A DNA stretch of 21,961 nucleotides, from contig JAHEHB010000030.1 in the NCBI GenBank assembly GCA_024644775.1, forward strand, positions 1 to 21,961, read 5' to 3'. Shown here piece after piece: positions 13,753 through 21,375 of this stretch (position 1 is its first letter; every line of letters starts with the position of its first letter). The DNA comes from Deltaproteobacteria bacterium. GTDB lineage: Bacteria > Desulfobacterota > Desulfobacteria > Desulfobacterales > SURF-15. The translations under genes were made by a program, and so were the position numbers. The notes under the pieces are model-generated. The model saw only the letters and a program-made list of their open reading frames with translations, made no database searches and had not been told where the DNA came from.

Positions 13753-15024
13753 ATGAATGACACAGGTAACTGGGACTGGAACTCCGGCAAAAAACTGATT
13801 GCAAATATTTACGAATGGAAAAATTCTTATGAATATATGGAAGAGCCTTACGTAAGCCCTGACGGCGAACGCATAGCAGCCATCGTAAAAACAGAGGATT
13901 CGGAATATACGATTTGCGAAAATGGGACGGCGTGGGAATCCACGTTTGACAATATTTGGTTTTTAAGATTTGGGCCGGACAGTCGCCTCACTGCGCTGGT
14001 GTCAGATACCGGTGAATGGACCGTGGCCGTAAACGGTGACACTTGGGAAAACAGATTTGATTATGTTTGGAATACCCAATTTGGACCTGACGGGGAAGAC
14101 ATTATCGTCGCGGTTCAAAAAGGTGGAGAATACTTTATTGCAACCAACGATGTTGTTTGGGAAACCGGGTTTTTCCATCTGACGAATGCAACGGTCAGCC
14201 ATAATGGGAAGCGCGTTTCCGCGGCGGTTCAAACGGTTTCATTTTCAGAGGCCGATATCTTCACATACAAGGAAGGATGTTATTCGGTGGCGGTGGATGG
14301 AAAACCATGGGACCAAAATTTTGTCAATGTCTGGGAGATGGTTTTCAGTTACGACGGCAACCACATTGCCGCTGAGGTGAGAACATCCCTTTATGACTAC
14401 TCCATCGCCGTAGATGGTGTTTGCTGGGACACGACGTATCCATCGGTTTGGCGTCCGCAATTTAGTCCGAAAGACGGCTCTGTCACCGCACCTGTGAAGG
14501 CAGCGGGAAGTTGGATTCTTGCCCGTGATGGAAAACCTTTCTGGGATCAAAAATTTGTGCAGCTCTGGCATCATCAGTATAGTCCTGGTGGACAGAAAGT
14601 TGCGGCCATTGTTGCCCCGAAATATGGCCAATGGACGGTGGCAGTAGATGGGCAGCCTTGGTCCTTGACATTTGCAGATTTTGTTACGGATATGGTGTTG
14701 AGTTCAGATGGAAACAGAATTGCCTGTATCGGCAAAGACAATGCGGCGTATGCTGTTGTTGTGGATGGTGAGGCGTGGAACGATCGTTTTGATATGGCTT
14801 GGTCGCCTGTTTTCAGCCCTGACGGCAAACATGTCGCAGCCAAAGTAGAGAAAAACGGTCAATATTGTATTGTTTTTGACGGCAAAACCCATCAAGCGTC
14901 CTTCAGCGCCCTGTGGAACCCGGTTTTCAGTCCAGATGGTGAAAAACTCATGATTCGCGGAATCGAAAAGGATTCCCAGGGAGAAAAATATTATCGGCAT
15001 ATCATTCCGGTTTCTGAGTTCTAA
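13753..15024 (+). CDS. tmcD: TmcD-like tryptophan-rich repeat protein of the Tmc redox complex
   Basis: This is a 423-residue soluble protein without signal peptide, therefore cytoplasmic. It is built of about eight repeats of 40-50 residues with the pattern W..VW.P.FSPDG..VAA.V...G.W.VAVDG..W...F, for example VWRPQFSPKDGSV and MAWSPVFSPDGKHVAAKVE. This suggests a beta-propeller. I count 21 Trp, about 5 percent, which matches the description of TmcD, the tryptophan-rich subunit of the transmembrane complex of sulfate reducers. Its role there is structural or unknown, and it has no cofactor motif. ATG 13753 follows GAGGGAGAG. It is the first gene, with tmcC 11 bases downstream. In Desulfovibrio vulgaris I recall the order tmcABCD, so the order here is reversed. 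Confidence 0.85.
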   Translation: MNDTGNWDWNSGKKLIANIYEWKNSYEYMEEPYVSPDGERIAAIVKTEDSEYTICENGTAWESTFDNIWFLRFGPDSRLTALVSDTGEWTVAVNGDTWENRFDYVWNTQFGPDGEDIIVAVQKGGEYFIATNDVVWETGFFHLTNATVSHNGKRVSAAVQTVSFSEADIFTYKEGCYSVAVDGKPWDQNFVNVWEMVFSYDGNHIAAEVRTSLYDYSIAVDGVCWDTTYPSVWRPQFSPKDGSVTAPVKAAGSWILARDGKPFWDQKFVQLWHHQYSPGGQKVAAIVAPKYGQWTVAVDGQPWSLTFADFVTDMVLSSDGNRIACIGKDNAAYAVVVDGEAWNDRFDMAWSPVFSPDGKHVAAKVEKNGQYCIVFDGKTHQASFSALWNPVFSPDGEKLMIRGIEKDSQGEKYYRHIIPVSEF

Positions 15025-15035
15025 GGAGAATTACA

Positions 15036-15695
15036 ATGCATGACATTTATCGCTTCGTCACGGGTCCGCTCGTATGGATTTCCTTTATTGTTTTTATCGG
15101 GGGATGCTTATATCGGTTTATTTCCATGGCAATGCTCGCCAAGAAAAAGGATCCCACGATCTACGCTTATTGGAGCAATTATTTTGCGTTACGTTCCATC
15201 GTTCACTGGATTCTTCCGTTTGCCAGCCTAAACTGGCGGATTCGGCCTTTTCTGACCATCACGACATTTGCGTTTCACATCTGCTTGATTCTGGTACCCG
15301 TATTTCTGTTTGCACATGTGATTCTTTGGAAACAAGCGTGGGATATCAGCTGGTGGTTTCTGTCGGACGGGGTTGCCGACTTTATGACATTGGTCGTAAT
15401 CGGCGGATGTGTTTTCTTTCTGGTCCGAAGAATTGTACTGCCGGATGTCAAGTTTTTAACCTCTGCATCTGATTTTATTTTACTCGCCATCGTTGCGGCC
15501 CCCTTTGTTACGGGGTTTTGGACATATCACCAGTGGATCGGTTACCGGGTTATGGGAATCGCCCATATCCTTTCCGGTGAAGTCGTGTTGGCCGTCATCC
15601 CGTTTACCCGGCTTAGCCACATGATCTTTTTTCCATTTACACGAGGATATATCGGTTCTGAATTCGGAGCCGTTCGACATGCAAAGGATTGGTAA
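15036..15695 (+). CDS. tmcC: TmcC-like integral membrane subunit (NarI-type cytochrome b fold)
   Basis: This is a 219-residue membrane protein with about five spans: roughly 10-30, 48-63, 72-97, 115-131 and 145-162, plus a hydrophobic stretch near 178-200. Histidines in or next to the spans (His57, His81, His94, His165, His177, His195) could bind heme b, as in NarI-like subunits. It is expected to carry electrons between the periplasmic cytochrome TmcA and the cytoplasmic iron-sulfur subunit TmcB, with exchange with the menaquinone pool possible. The ATG is preceded by AAGGAG. It starts 11 bases after tmcD and ends 182 bases before tmcB, and that gap contains GC-rich hairpins. The identity rests on gene context plus membrane pattern and is strong in combination. 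Confidence 0.85.
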   Translation: MHDIYRFVTGPLVWISFIVFIGGCLYRFISMAMLAKKKDPTIYAYWSNYFALRSIVHWILPFASLNWRIRPFLTITTFAFHICLILVPVFLFAHVILWKQAWDISWWFLSDGVADFMTLVVIGGCVFFLVRRIVLPDVKFLTSASDFILLAIVAAPFVTGFWTYHQWIGYRVMGIAHILSGEVVLAVIPFTRLSHMIFFPFTRGYIGSEFGAVRHAKDW

Positions 15696-15707
15696 GAGTT
15701 GATTTCG

Positions 15708-15770
15708 GGTGTTCCGCCGCAGGCGGATCAGCACCGCCTCTGGCCGCCGAGGCGGCTAGTTTGATCGAAA
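15708..15770. repeat. Two GC-rich hairpins between tmcC and tmcB
   Basis: The first hairpin is CCGCC (15714-15718), GCA, GGCGG (15722-15726), with outer GGTG/CACC pairing. The second is CCGCCTC (15734-15740) with GAGGCGG (15749-15755) around an 8-base loop. GGCTAGTTTGATCGAAA then follows (15754-15770) and is related to 11964-11980. No T-run follows, so the element is more likely a REP-like sequence or an mRNA-stability element than a terminator. It splits the tmc operon into DC and BA halves. Confidence 0.65.
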
Positions 15771-15814
15771 AAGAGACTTTGGCTTTGCGGCGTCTCATTG
15801 GAGAACGAAAAAGC

Positions 15815-15837
15815 GAATATCGATTAATGAATATCGA
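15815..15837 (+). repeat. Direct repeat upstream of tmcB
   Basis: GAATATCGA occurs at 15815-15823 and again at 15829-15837, 14 bases apart. A possible -10 element (TATAAA) lies shortly downstream, before the tmcB ribosome binding site. It may be a regulator site of an internal promoter, but support is weak. Confidence 0.35.
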
Positions 15838-15877
15838 ACTTTAGATTATAAATGATACGGATTTGGAGGTAAGAAAT

Positions 15878-17215
15878 ATGGTTGAACCTGCAACCATGCA
15901 AGACAAAAAAATCGAAGATATCGGTGTTGACAAAGGCGTTGAAAATTTAACACCGGATAAAATAGAAAAAGTTGTAAACGCCGTGCTAAAGGGTGAAGCC
16001 GGTGCACGGTTTAAGACTTATGTGGAAACCTGCGTGCACTGTGCTCTTTGCAGTGAAGCATGCCATTATTATCTTTCTCATGATAATGACCCCAAATATT
16101 CACCGGCCGGCAAGATCAAACAAACGGTCTGGGAGTTGTTGAAAAAAAAGGGTAATGTTTCACCGGAATTTATGAAACGTGCCGTTGAAATTGCTCATTC
16201 GGAGTGTAATTTATGTCGTCGCTGTGCCATGTACTGTCCCTTTGGGATCGATGTTGCCTATTTGATATTGTTGGTTCGGCGGATCATTCACAAATTAGGG
16301 TTGACCCCGCAGTATATACAGGATACCGCTCACAGCCATGCCGCAACACTCAATCAAATGTGGGTCAAAGACGACGAATGGGCCGATACACTCCAATGGC
16401 AGGAGGAAGAAGCCGCTGATGAGGTACCGAATCTTCGGATTCCTCTCGATAAAGAAGGGGCGGATGTTTATTACTCTGTCATCGCTCCGGAGCCAAAGTT
16501 TAGAGCCGGGCTCATCTACCAGGCGGCGGTCATGATGAACGTCGCCGGCATCGACTGGACAATGCCGGCCGGGCCAGGCTGGGATAACAGCGATATGTGC
16601 ATGTTTACCGGGGACAATGAAATGATGGCTCGATTGAAAAAAGTCCATTTCGAGTCGGCGATGCGACTCAAAGCCAAGCGGATTGTGATGGGAGAATGCG
16701 GCCATGCCTTTCGTTCCGTATACGACGTCGGAAACCGGGCATTGGGATGGAAGATGCATCCCATACCGGTAATTCACGCCCTCGATTTCTATCACGAGCT
16801 AATTACAGAGGGGAAAATAAAGATCGCCAAGAAATACGAGACACCGGTTACCTTTCACGATCCCTGCAATACCATCCGTGGCGCAGGGCTTCACGAGAAA
16901 GCGCGGGAGGTCGTCCGAGCCACCTGTGAAACGTTTATCGAAATGCATCCGAATCGTGAGCACAATTACTGTTGCGCCGCCGGTGGGGGAACCATCAACT
17001 GCGGCCCCCCCTATAAGATGAAACGCGTCGCAGGGAACCGGATTAAGGCCGAGCAATTGTTTGCAGCGAAAACGAGAGGAGCGAAGACAGTTATCGCACC
17101 TTGCCATAACTGTCATGGGGGACTTGAAGATATTATTCACCACTACGAAGTGGGAATGGAGCTTAAGTTCCTGGGTGATATTGTTTACGAAACAATGGAG
17201 AAACCAGAGCAGTAA
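15878..17215 (+). CDS. tmcB: TmcB-like HdrD-type iron-sulfur protein with CCG domain
   Basis: This is a 445-residue cytoplasmic subunit. The frame opens at TTG 15863, but ATG 15878 follows GGAGG at eight bases and is preferred. Two ferredoxin-type [4Fe-4S] motifs are present: [14 protein letters not shown] and [16 protein letters not shown]. The C-terminal half has the CCG-type Cys pattern of heterodisulfide reductase HdrD/Hdr[12 protein letters not shown], then [14 protein letters not shown] and [12 protein letters not shown]. This suggests a non-cubane or catalytic [4Fe-4S] centre that reacts with a thiol/disulfide or an unknown cytoplasmic partner. In the Tmc complex this subunit receives electrons through TmcC. 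The tmcA ATG lies 47 bases downstream. All expected Cys ligands are visible. Confidence 0.92.
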   Translation: MVEPATMQDKKIEDIGVDKGVENLTPDKIEKVVNAVLKGEAGARFKTYVETCVHCALCSEACHYYLSHDNDPKYSPAGKIKQTVWELLKKKGNVSPEFMKRAVEIAHSECNLCRRCAMYCPFGIDVAYLILLVRRIIHKLGLTPQYIQDTAHSHAATLNQMWVKDDEWADTLQWQEEEAADEVPNLRIPLDKEGADVYYSVIAPEPKFRAGLIYQAAVMMNVAGIDWTMPAGPGWDNSDMCMFTGDNEMMARLKKVHFESAMRLKAKRIVMGECGHAFRSVYDVGNRALGWKMHPIPVIHALDFYHELITEGKIKIAKKYETPVTFHDPCNTIRGAGLHEKAREVVRATCETFIEMHPNREHNYCCAAGGGTINCGPPYKMKRVAGNRIKAEQLFAAKTRGAKTVIAPCHNCHGGLEDIIHHYEVGMELKFLGDIVYETMEKPEQ

Positions 17216-17261
17216 ACCGAATAAGCACATTGAATTCAGCCGGATATTCGCAAGGAGAGAA

Positions 17262-17657
17262 ATGGTAATGGAAAAGCGTAGCGTAATGGCAATGATCGTT
17301 GTGGCATTGTTTTCATTTGTGTTTTTGATTGTTACTTCCTATTCCCAGGATGATGTTACCCGTGTGGAAGACAGTGTCTTTAAGGAGCGAATGAGACCGG
17401 CGGTCCCGTTTCCGCACGATGAACACAATGAACAGGCTGAACTAGAAGACTGTAATGTGTGTCACCACAAATTTGAAGACGGAAAGCTCGTTGAGGACGA
17501 ATCCTCGGAGGATTCTGAATGCTCGGAATGTCACGTTTCAAAAGAAGATTCGTATCCCATATCTTTGGTTCAGGCGTATCACAACCGTTGTAAAGGATGC
17601 CATTTGGAAAGAAAAGCAGGTCCGGTGATGTGTGCCGAATGTCACCCCAAGAATTGA
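17262..17657 (+). CDS. tmcA: TmcA-like tetraheme (type II) cytochrome c3 with signal peptide
   Basis: This is a 131-residue periplasmic multiheme cytochrome. Four CxxCH sites are CNVCH (64-68), CSECH (87-91), CKGCH (110-114) and CAECH (124-128). Four further His (52, 55, 69, 107) complete exactly eight His, as needed for four bis-His hemes. The N-terminus is basic then hydrophobic ([19 protein letters not shown]), a signal peptide or anchor. The region [15 protein letters not shown] is very acidic, in keeping with the acidic type II c3 of the Tmc complex. That cytochrome takes electrons from type I cytochrome c3 and periplasmic hydrogenases. AAGGAG precedes two in-frame ATGs, 17262 and 17268; the first is used here. 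Longer upstream frames overlap tmcB and are not credible. It is the last gene of the tmc set. Confidence 0.92.
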   Translation: MVMEKRSVMAMIVVALFSFVFLIVTSYSQDDVTRVEDSVFKERMRPAVPFPHDEHNEQAELEDCNVCHHKFEDGKLVEDESSEDSECSECHVSKEDSYPISLVQAYHNRCKGCHLERKAGPVMCAECHPKN

Positions 17658-17658
17658 C

Positions 17659-17861
17659 GATTTGAGATTGACGATTTTAGATTTTTGATTTACGAACTAA
17701 AATAAGTAGATTTCGATGGATAAAAGGTCTAAAGTATTGGATGATATCCATAAACATTTTTCTTTCAATAAGGAGTGATACCAGGTAATCTAGGAATTTA
17801 AGTCATATTTACGGTTAAAATAGACTGCATGATAGGCGTTGTATTTCGGAAATCTCAAATC
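17659..17861. repeat. A+T-rich repeat words flanking the tmcA-regulator gap
   Basis: TTGACGATTT occurs twice just after tmcA, with GAGA between the copies. GATTTGAGATT (17659-17669) recurs as the exact reverse complement AATCTCAAATC at 17851-17861. The 231-base gap holds no convincing gene. The words look like low-complexity dispersed intergenic repeats; a function is not apparent. Confidence 0.5.
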
Positions 17862-17888
17862 GAAAATCGGAAATAATGTGAGGTTATT

Positions 17889-18239
17889 ATGGCAAAAAAA
17901 ATTTTGGTCATTGATGACGATCCGGTTATTATCAAATACCTCGTGACCCTGTTTGAGGATAATGGATATGAAGTATTCTCTGCTTCCGACGGATCGAAAG
18001 GACTCGAAATCGTACAAAGGGAACAACCGGATTTGATAACCCTCGACCTTCAAATGCCCGATGAATGGGGCCCGAGATTTTATCGAAAACTTTCAAAGAG
18101 TGAATTTAAAGACACACCGGTAGTTGTTGTGAGCGGACTGGCCGGGCAACATGCGGTTCGAAAGGCTGTGGCATATGTGAGCAAACCGTTTGATCCGGAT
18201 AAACTGCTGGGCATTATCCGAAAGACACTTGGCGAGTGA
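17889..18239 (+). CDS. Single-domain (CheY/DivK-like) response regulator
   Basis: This is a 116-residue receiver with no output domain. ILVIDDD gives the acidic site (Asp9-11). Asp53 in TLDLQMP is the phospho-acceptor, with Ser82 in VVVSG and Lys99 in VSKPFDP. The loop DEWGPRFYRKLSKSEFKDTP follows directly. GAGG stands before the ATG. It is 231 bases downstream of tmcA in the same direction, so it may belong to the tmc transcript or have its own promoter. Stand-alone receivers act by protein contact, as phosphate shuttles or adaptors. I recall response-regulator genes beside tmc in Desulfovibrio vulgaris as well, so a link to the redox complex is reasonable but not shown. Candidate donors include the kinase at 212-1666. 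Confidence 0.9.
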   Translation: MAKKILVIDDDPVIIKYLVTLFEDNGYEVFSASDGSKGLEIVQREQPDLITLDLQMPDEWGPRFYRKLSKSEFKDTPVVVVSGLAGQHAVRKAVAYVSKPFDPDKLLGIIRKTLGE

Positions 18240-18266
18240 CCTATCGATCTACGCATAAAGTATCCA

Positions 18267-18965
18267 TCATCGAATGATACAGCGTTTTACCCATTGCGCT
18301 GCAATGGTTTTAAACTGCAAAATCTCTATCTCAGTGTACTGTTCGTCATTTTCTTCAAAAAATTTTGAATCCAGCACTTCTGTATTTTGTACTTGTTGCA
18401 GACAGTAGGTATCGGCACCCGGAATCTGTTTTGCGATTTTGTCAATGATCCCTTGATCCACAAGTGGTTTCACACAGGTGGTTCGAAATTCATAGGCAAT
18501 GCGAGCGTCCATGAGGAGTCGAATACTGGATGAGATCACATTCGGCTCAATCGACTTTGTAATAACCGGAACATAAGTATCGGGGTCCGTTTTGATGTCC
18601 ATGGCGACGTAATCAACCACGGACGCATCGATAAGGTGTTTTATGGTCTTGGGCCGGCTGCCGTTTGTGTCGATTTTTATCGAATATCCAAGCGTTTTGA
18701 TCTCTTTGCAAAAGGAGAAGAGGTCGTTCTGAAGGGTCGGCTCACCGCCGGAAATAACGACACCGTCTAGAAATTCTTTTCGTTCTTCAAGAAAATCAAA
18801 CAACCAGGTTTTTGTCAGATAATCGGGGCAGGTGGCGGTCCCTTTTGCCAACTTTGGATTGTGGCAGTAGGGGCAGTGAAAATTGCATCCGGACACGAAT
18901 AGAACACAGCTTAACTTTCCGGGAAAATCGATCAAAGAATTTTTTTGTAATCCGCCAAACAACAT
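18267..18965 (-). CDS. nrdG: Anaerobic ribonucleotide reductase activating enzyme (radical SAM)
   Basis: This is a 232-residue radical SAM protein. LFVSGCNFHCPYCHNPKLA carries the CxxxCxxC motif (Cys27, 31, 34) for the [4Fe-4S] cluster. VVISGGEPTLQ is the usual SAM-contact GGE motif. The opening GGLQKNSLIDFPGKLSCVLF is typical of the NrdG2-type activase (TIGR02495). It generates the glycyl radical on NrdD using SAM and a reductant. The ATG lies directly after the nrdD stop (TAAAGGATG), so the genes are translationally coupled, and the ribosome-binding purines lie inside the nrdD end. Given the altered NrdD C-terminus, its natural target here is a question. Confidence 0.92.
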   Translation of the reverse strand: MLFGGLQKNSLIDFPGKLSCVLFVSGCNFHCPYCHNPKLAKGTATCPDYLTKTWLFDFLEERKEFLDGVVISGGEPTLQNDLFSFCKEIKTLGYSIKIDTNGSRPKTIKHLIDASVVDYVAMDIKTDPDTYVPVITKSIEPNVISSSIRLLMDARIAYEFRTTCVKPLVDQGIIDKIAKQIPGADTYCLQQVQNTEVLDSKFFEENDEQYTEIEILQFKTIAAQWVKRCIIR

Positions 18966-18968
18966 CCT

Positions 18969-21083
18969 TTAAGCCACTTTAAAGGGTTTTCGTGCGTGGA
19001 ATTCCGCCTGTTTTTCTACGTTCCATTGTTTCACGGGCCTTAAGTAGTCAACCACCCTTGAGTAGATTTCTGTTTTCTGCTGACAACTGCTGCACGTACC
19101 CTTTTCACCCGTCAAATAGCCGTGAGAAGGACAGATGCTGAAGGTGGGTGTGAGCGTAAAATAAGGGAGCCTGTAACCAGTGGCAACCTTTCTTATCAGG
19201 CGTTTTATGGTATCCAAGTCACTGACCATTTCCCCCAGAAATATATGAAGAACCGTGCCTCCGGTGTACTTTGTCTGAAGGGTATCTTGAAGCGATAACG
19301 TTTCAAAAATATCGTCCGTGTAATTCACGGGTAATTGGGTGGAGTTCGTATAATAAGGTGCCGCCCCCTTCTGGTAATCGCCCTCGTTTGCACAGATGAT
19401 ATTTGGAAATTTATTTTTGTCCAGCATGGCAAGACGATATGAAGTGCCTTCGGCGGGGGTCGCTTCCAGGTTGAAAAACTCTCCGGTCTCCTCTTGTAAT
19501 TCAGAAATCATCGTTCGGATGTAATCCATCACCCTAAGCGCAAAGTGTTGCCCTTCTTCACTGGCAATATCTTTTCCCATAAAGTTCAGGCAGGCTTCGT
19601 TCATTCCGATGATACCGATGGTGGAAAAGTGGTTTTGCCAATAACGCCCTGTGGCATTCTTGATATCTCTGAGATAAAACTTGGAGTACGGATACAGATT
19701 TTTATTTGTAAATCTTTCCAGTACCTTTCGTTTTATGGAGAGGCTTTCGACTCCCAACAACACTTTTTCTTTTAGGTTCGAGAAAAATTCCGATTCGGAT
19801 TTAGAGGTATATCCAAGCCGCGGAAGATTGATGGTAATCACCCCTATTGAGCCTGTGAGCGGATTTGCGCCGAATAACCCCCCCCCTCGCTTTAACAGCT
19901 CTCGGTTGTCCAATCGGAGACGACAACACATTGACCTGGCATCTTCAGGCGACATGTCCGAATTAACAAAATTTGAAAAGTAAGGGATACCGTATTTTCC
20001 GGTCATCTTCCAAACCATTTCCAAATTGGGATTCTCCCAGTCAAAGTCCTCTGTGATATTATACGTCGGTATGGGAAAGGTAAACACTCTTCCCTTTGCA
20101 TCGCCCTCCATCATCACTTCAGCAAAGGCCTGATTGATTAGATTCATTTCATTTTGAAAGTCGCCGTATGTCTCATCCTGCTCCTCACCCCCTAACAGAA
20201 CCGGGTGATCTTTCAGAATTGGGGGGACATACAGATCCATGGTTATGTTTGTAAACGGTGTTTGGAAACCGACCCTTGTTGGAATATTAATGTTAAATAC
20301 AAATTCTTGAAGGGCCTGTTTAACATCCTGGTAATTTAACCGGTCATATCGAACGAACGGGGCCAGCAGTGTGTCAAAGTTTGATATTGCTTGGGCACCG
20401 GCGGCTTCACCCTGAAGCGTATAAAAGAAATTTACGATTTGCCCTAAAGCAGATCGAAGATGTTTCGGCGGTGCGCTTTCAACTTTCCCTTCAACTCCCC
20501 TGAAACCCTGTTTTAGCAGATCTTTGAGATCCCACCCGACACAATAAACCGAAAGCAGACTTAAGTCATGGAGGTGAAGATCTCCATCCTTATGGGCTTT
20601 TCTGATCTCAGGCGGATAGATGCGATTCAACCAATATTCAGAAGTGACATCAGATGAGATATAATTGTTCAGTCCCTGGAGGGAATAGCACATGTTGCTG
20701 TTTTCTTTTATTTTCCAATCCAGCTTTTGGATGTAATGCTCCACAAGATCCACATTGGCCTTGGTTGCAATACTCCGTATTTGTGCATGCTGTTCTCGAT
20801 ATAGAATATAGGCCTTTGCGGTCTTGTGGTATGGAGAATCCAGAAGCACTCTTTCTACAATATCCTGAATCTCTTCTACTTCCGGCAGAGAGCCGAGGCG
20901 CAGTTCATGGGCCATGGTAAGGACCCGCATCGTAAGTTTCCTGGCTTCGCGTTCCCCGAATTCTCCGCTTGCCTTTCCTGCCTTCGCAAGAGCGGCTGTA
21001 ATTTTTGGTGAATCGAACTCGACAATTCTACCATCTCGTTTTTTTATCTGTTCAAACACTTTCATCCCCTCGTTTGCGTTCAC
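18969..21083 (-). CDS. nrdD: Class III anaerobic ribonucleoside-triphosphate reductase with altered glycyl-radical loop
   Basis: This is a 704-residue catalytic subunit that reduces ribonucleotides to deoxyribonucleotides without oxygen. An ATP-cone (about residues 7-105, starting FEQIKKRDGRIVEFDSPKI) gives allosteric control. NMCYSLQGLNNYISSDV, RSMCCRLRLDNREL (active-site Cys, 386 or 387) and the zinc site CPSHGYLTGEKGTCSSC (Cys651, His654, Cys664, Cys667) are intact. The C-terminal radical loop, however, reads EIYSRVVDYLRPVKQWNVEK. The expected glycyl-radical Gly is Asp679 (GAC, 19047-19049), and the usual Gly of WNxGK is Glu690 (GAA, 19014-19016). No frameshift is present. The start may be GTG 21083 or ATG 21065; neither has a well-spaced ribosome binding site. 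Two NrdR boxes lie upstream. Confidence 0.94.
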   Translation of the reverse strand: MNANEGMKVFEQIKKRDGRIVEFDSPKITAALAKAGKASGEFGEREARKLTMRVLTMAHELRLGSLPEVEEIQDIVERVLLDSPYHKTAKAYILYREQHAQIRSIATKANVDLVEHYIQKLDWKIKENSNMCYSLQGLNNYISSDVTSEYWLNRIYPPEIRKAHKDGDLHLHDLSLLSVYCVGWDLKDLLKQGFRGVEGKVESAPPKHLRSALGQIVNFFYTLQGEAAGAQAISNFDTLLAPFVRYDRLNYQDVKQALQEFVFNINIPTRVGFQTPFTNITMDLYVPPILKDHPVLLGGEEQDETYGDFQNEMNLINQAFAEVMMEGDAKGRVFTFPIPTYNITEDFDWENPNLEMVWKMTGKYGIPYFSNFVNSDMSPEDARSMCCRLRLDNRELLKRGGGLFGANPLTGSIGVITINLPRLGYTSKSESEFFSNLKEKVLLGVESLSIKRKVLERFTNKNLYPYSKFYLRDIKNATGRYWQNHFSTIGIIGMNEACLNFMGKDIASEEGQHFALRVMDYIRTMISELQEETGEFFNLEATPAEGTSYRLAMLDKNKFPNIICANEGDYQKGAAPYYTNSTQLPVNYTDDIFETLSLQDTLQTKYTGGTVLHIFLGEMVSDLDTIKRLIRKVATGYRLPYFTLTPTFSICPSHGYLTGEKGTCSSCQQKTEIYSRVVDYLRPVKQWNVEKQAEFHARKPFKVA

Positions 21084-21149
21084 TCATAGACATTGATCGA
21101 TTTTCAGGTGCGATTACTTTTTCATGACGAATTTAAAAAAACGAATATC

Positions 21150-21179
21150 TGCATACCTCAATATATTGGTGTATGTCAA
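21150..21179 (-). promoter_or_regulatory. nrdD promoter
   Basis: On the minus strand TTGACA (21179-21174) is followed after 18 bases by TATGCA (21155-21150). The proximal NrdR box lies between the two elements, where a repressor would block RNA polymerase. Confidence 0.6.
21156..21171. promoter_or_regulatory. NrdR box, proximal
   Basis: The core CAATATATTG (21159-21168) fits the NrdR consensus CwAtATaTwG perfectly. It sits in a wider dyad of CATAC and GTATG ends. It is 31 bases from the second box, the integral-turn spacing typical of NrdR tandem sites. Confidence 0.8.
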
Positions 21180-21186
21180 TGAAAAA

Positions 21187-21202
21187 AATCAACATATTGG
21201 GT
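21187..21202. promoter_or_regulatory. NrdR box, distal
   Basis: On the minus strand the core is CAATATGTTG (21199-21190), inside ACCCAATATGTTG, as in known enterobacterial nrd boxes. It lies just upstream of the -35 element and 31 bases from the proximal box. ATP-cone repressor NrdR is the expected binder. Confidence 0.8.
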
Positions 21203-21375
21203 ACCGATCATCAAATTACGAGGAAAAACAGATAGTTTTTTTTAACAAAAATTTTCCCGATGATTTATGCGAATCTGTAAACAGCGCCCCCTTAATTTAC
21301 CGCTTAAGTCATTAAAGGCTTGTAAATTTAAGACAAATTTTACTTTTTCTAAAAATCCCGGAAAATGAGGATCTG

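Noticed and set aside
17061..17261. Long N-terminal extension of the TmcA frame overlapping tmcB
   Set aside because: The signal peptide and the AAGGAG site define a start at 17262 or 17268; the extension is only the shadow of tmcB in another frame.
17716..17778. 20-residue frame (MDKRSKVLDDIHKHF...) between tmcA and the response regulator
   Set aside because: It has no ribosome binding site and lies in low-complexity repeat-bearing DNA; nothing else supports translation.
18969..21083. Treating nrdD as a frameshifted pseudogene
   Set aside because: The frame is uninterrupted from ATP-cone to C-terminus and all other signature residues are present; only two glycines are changed.
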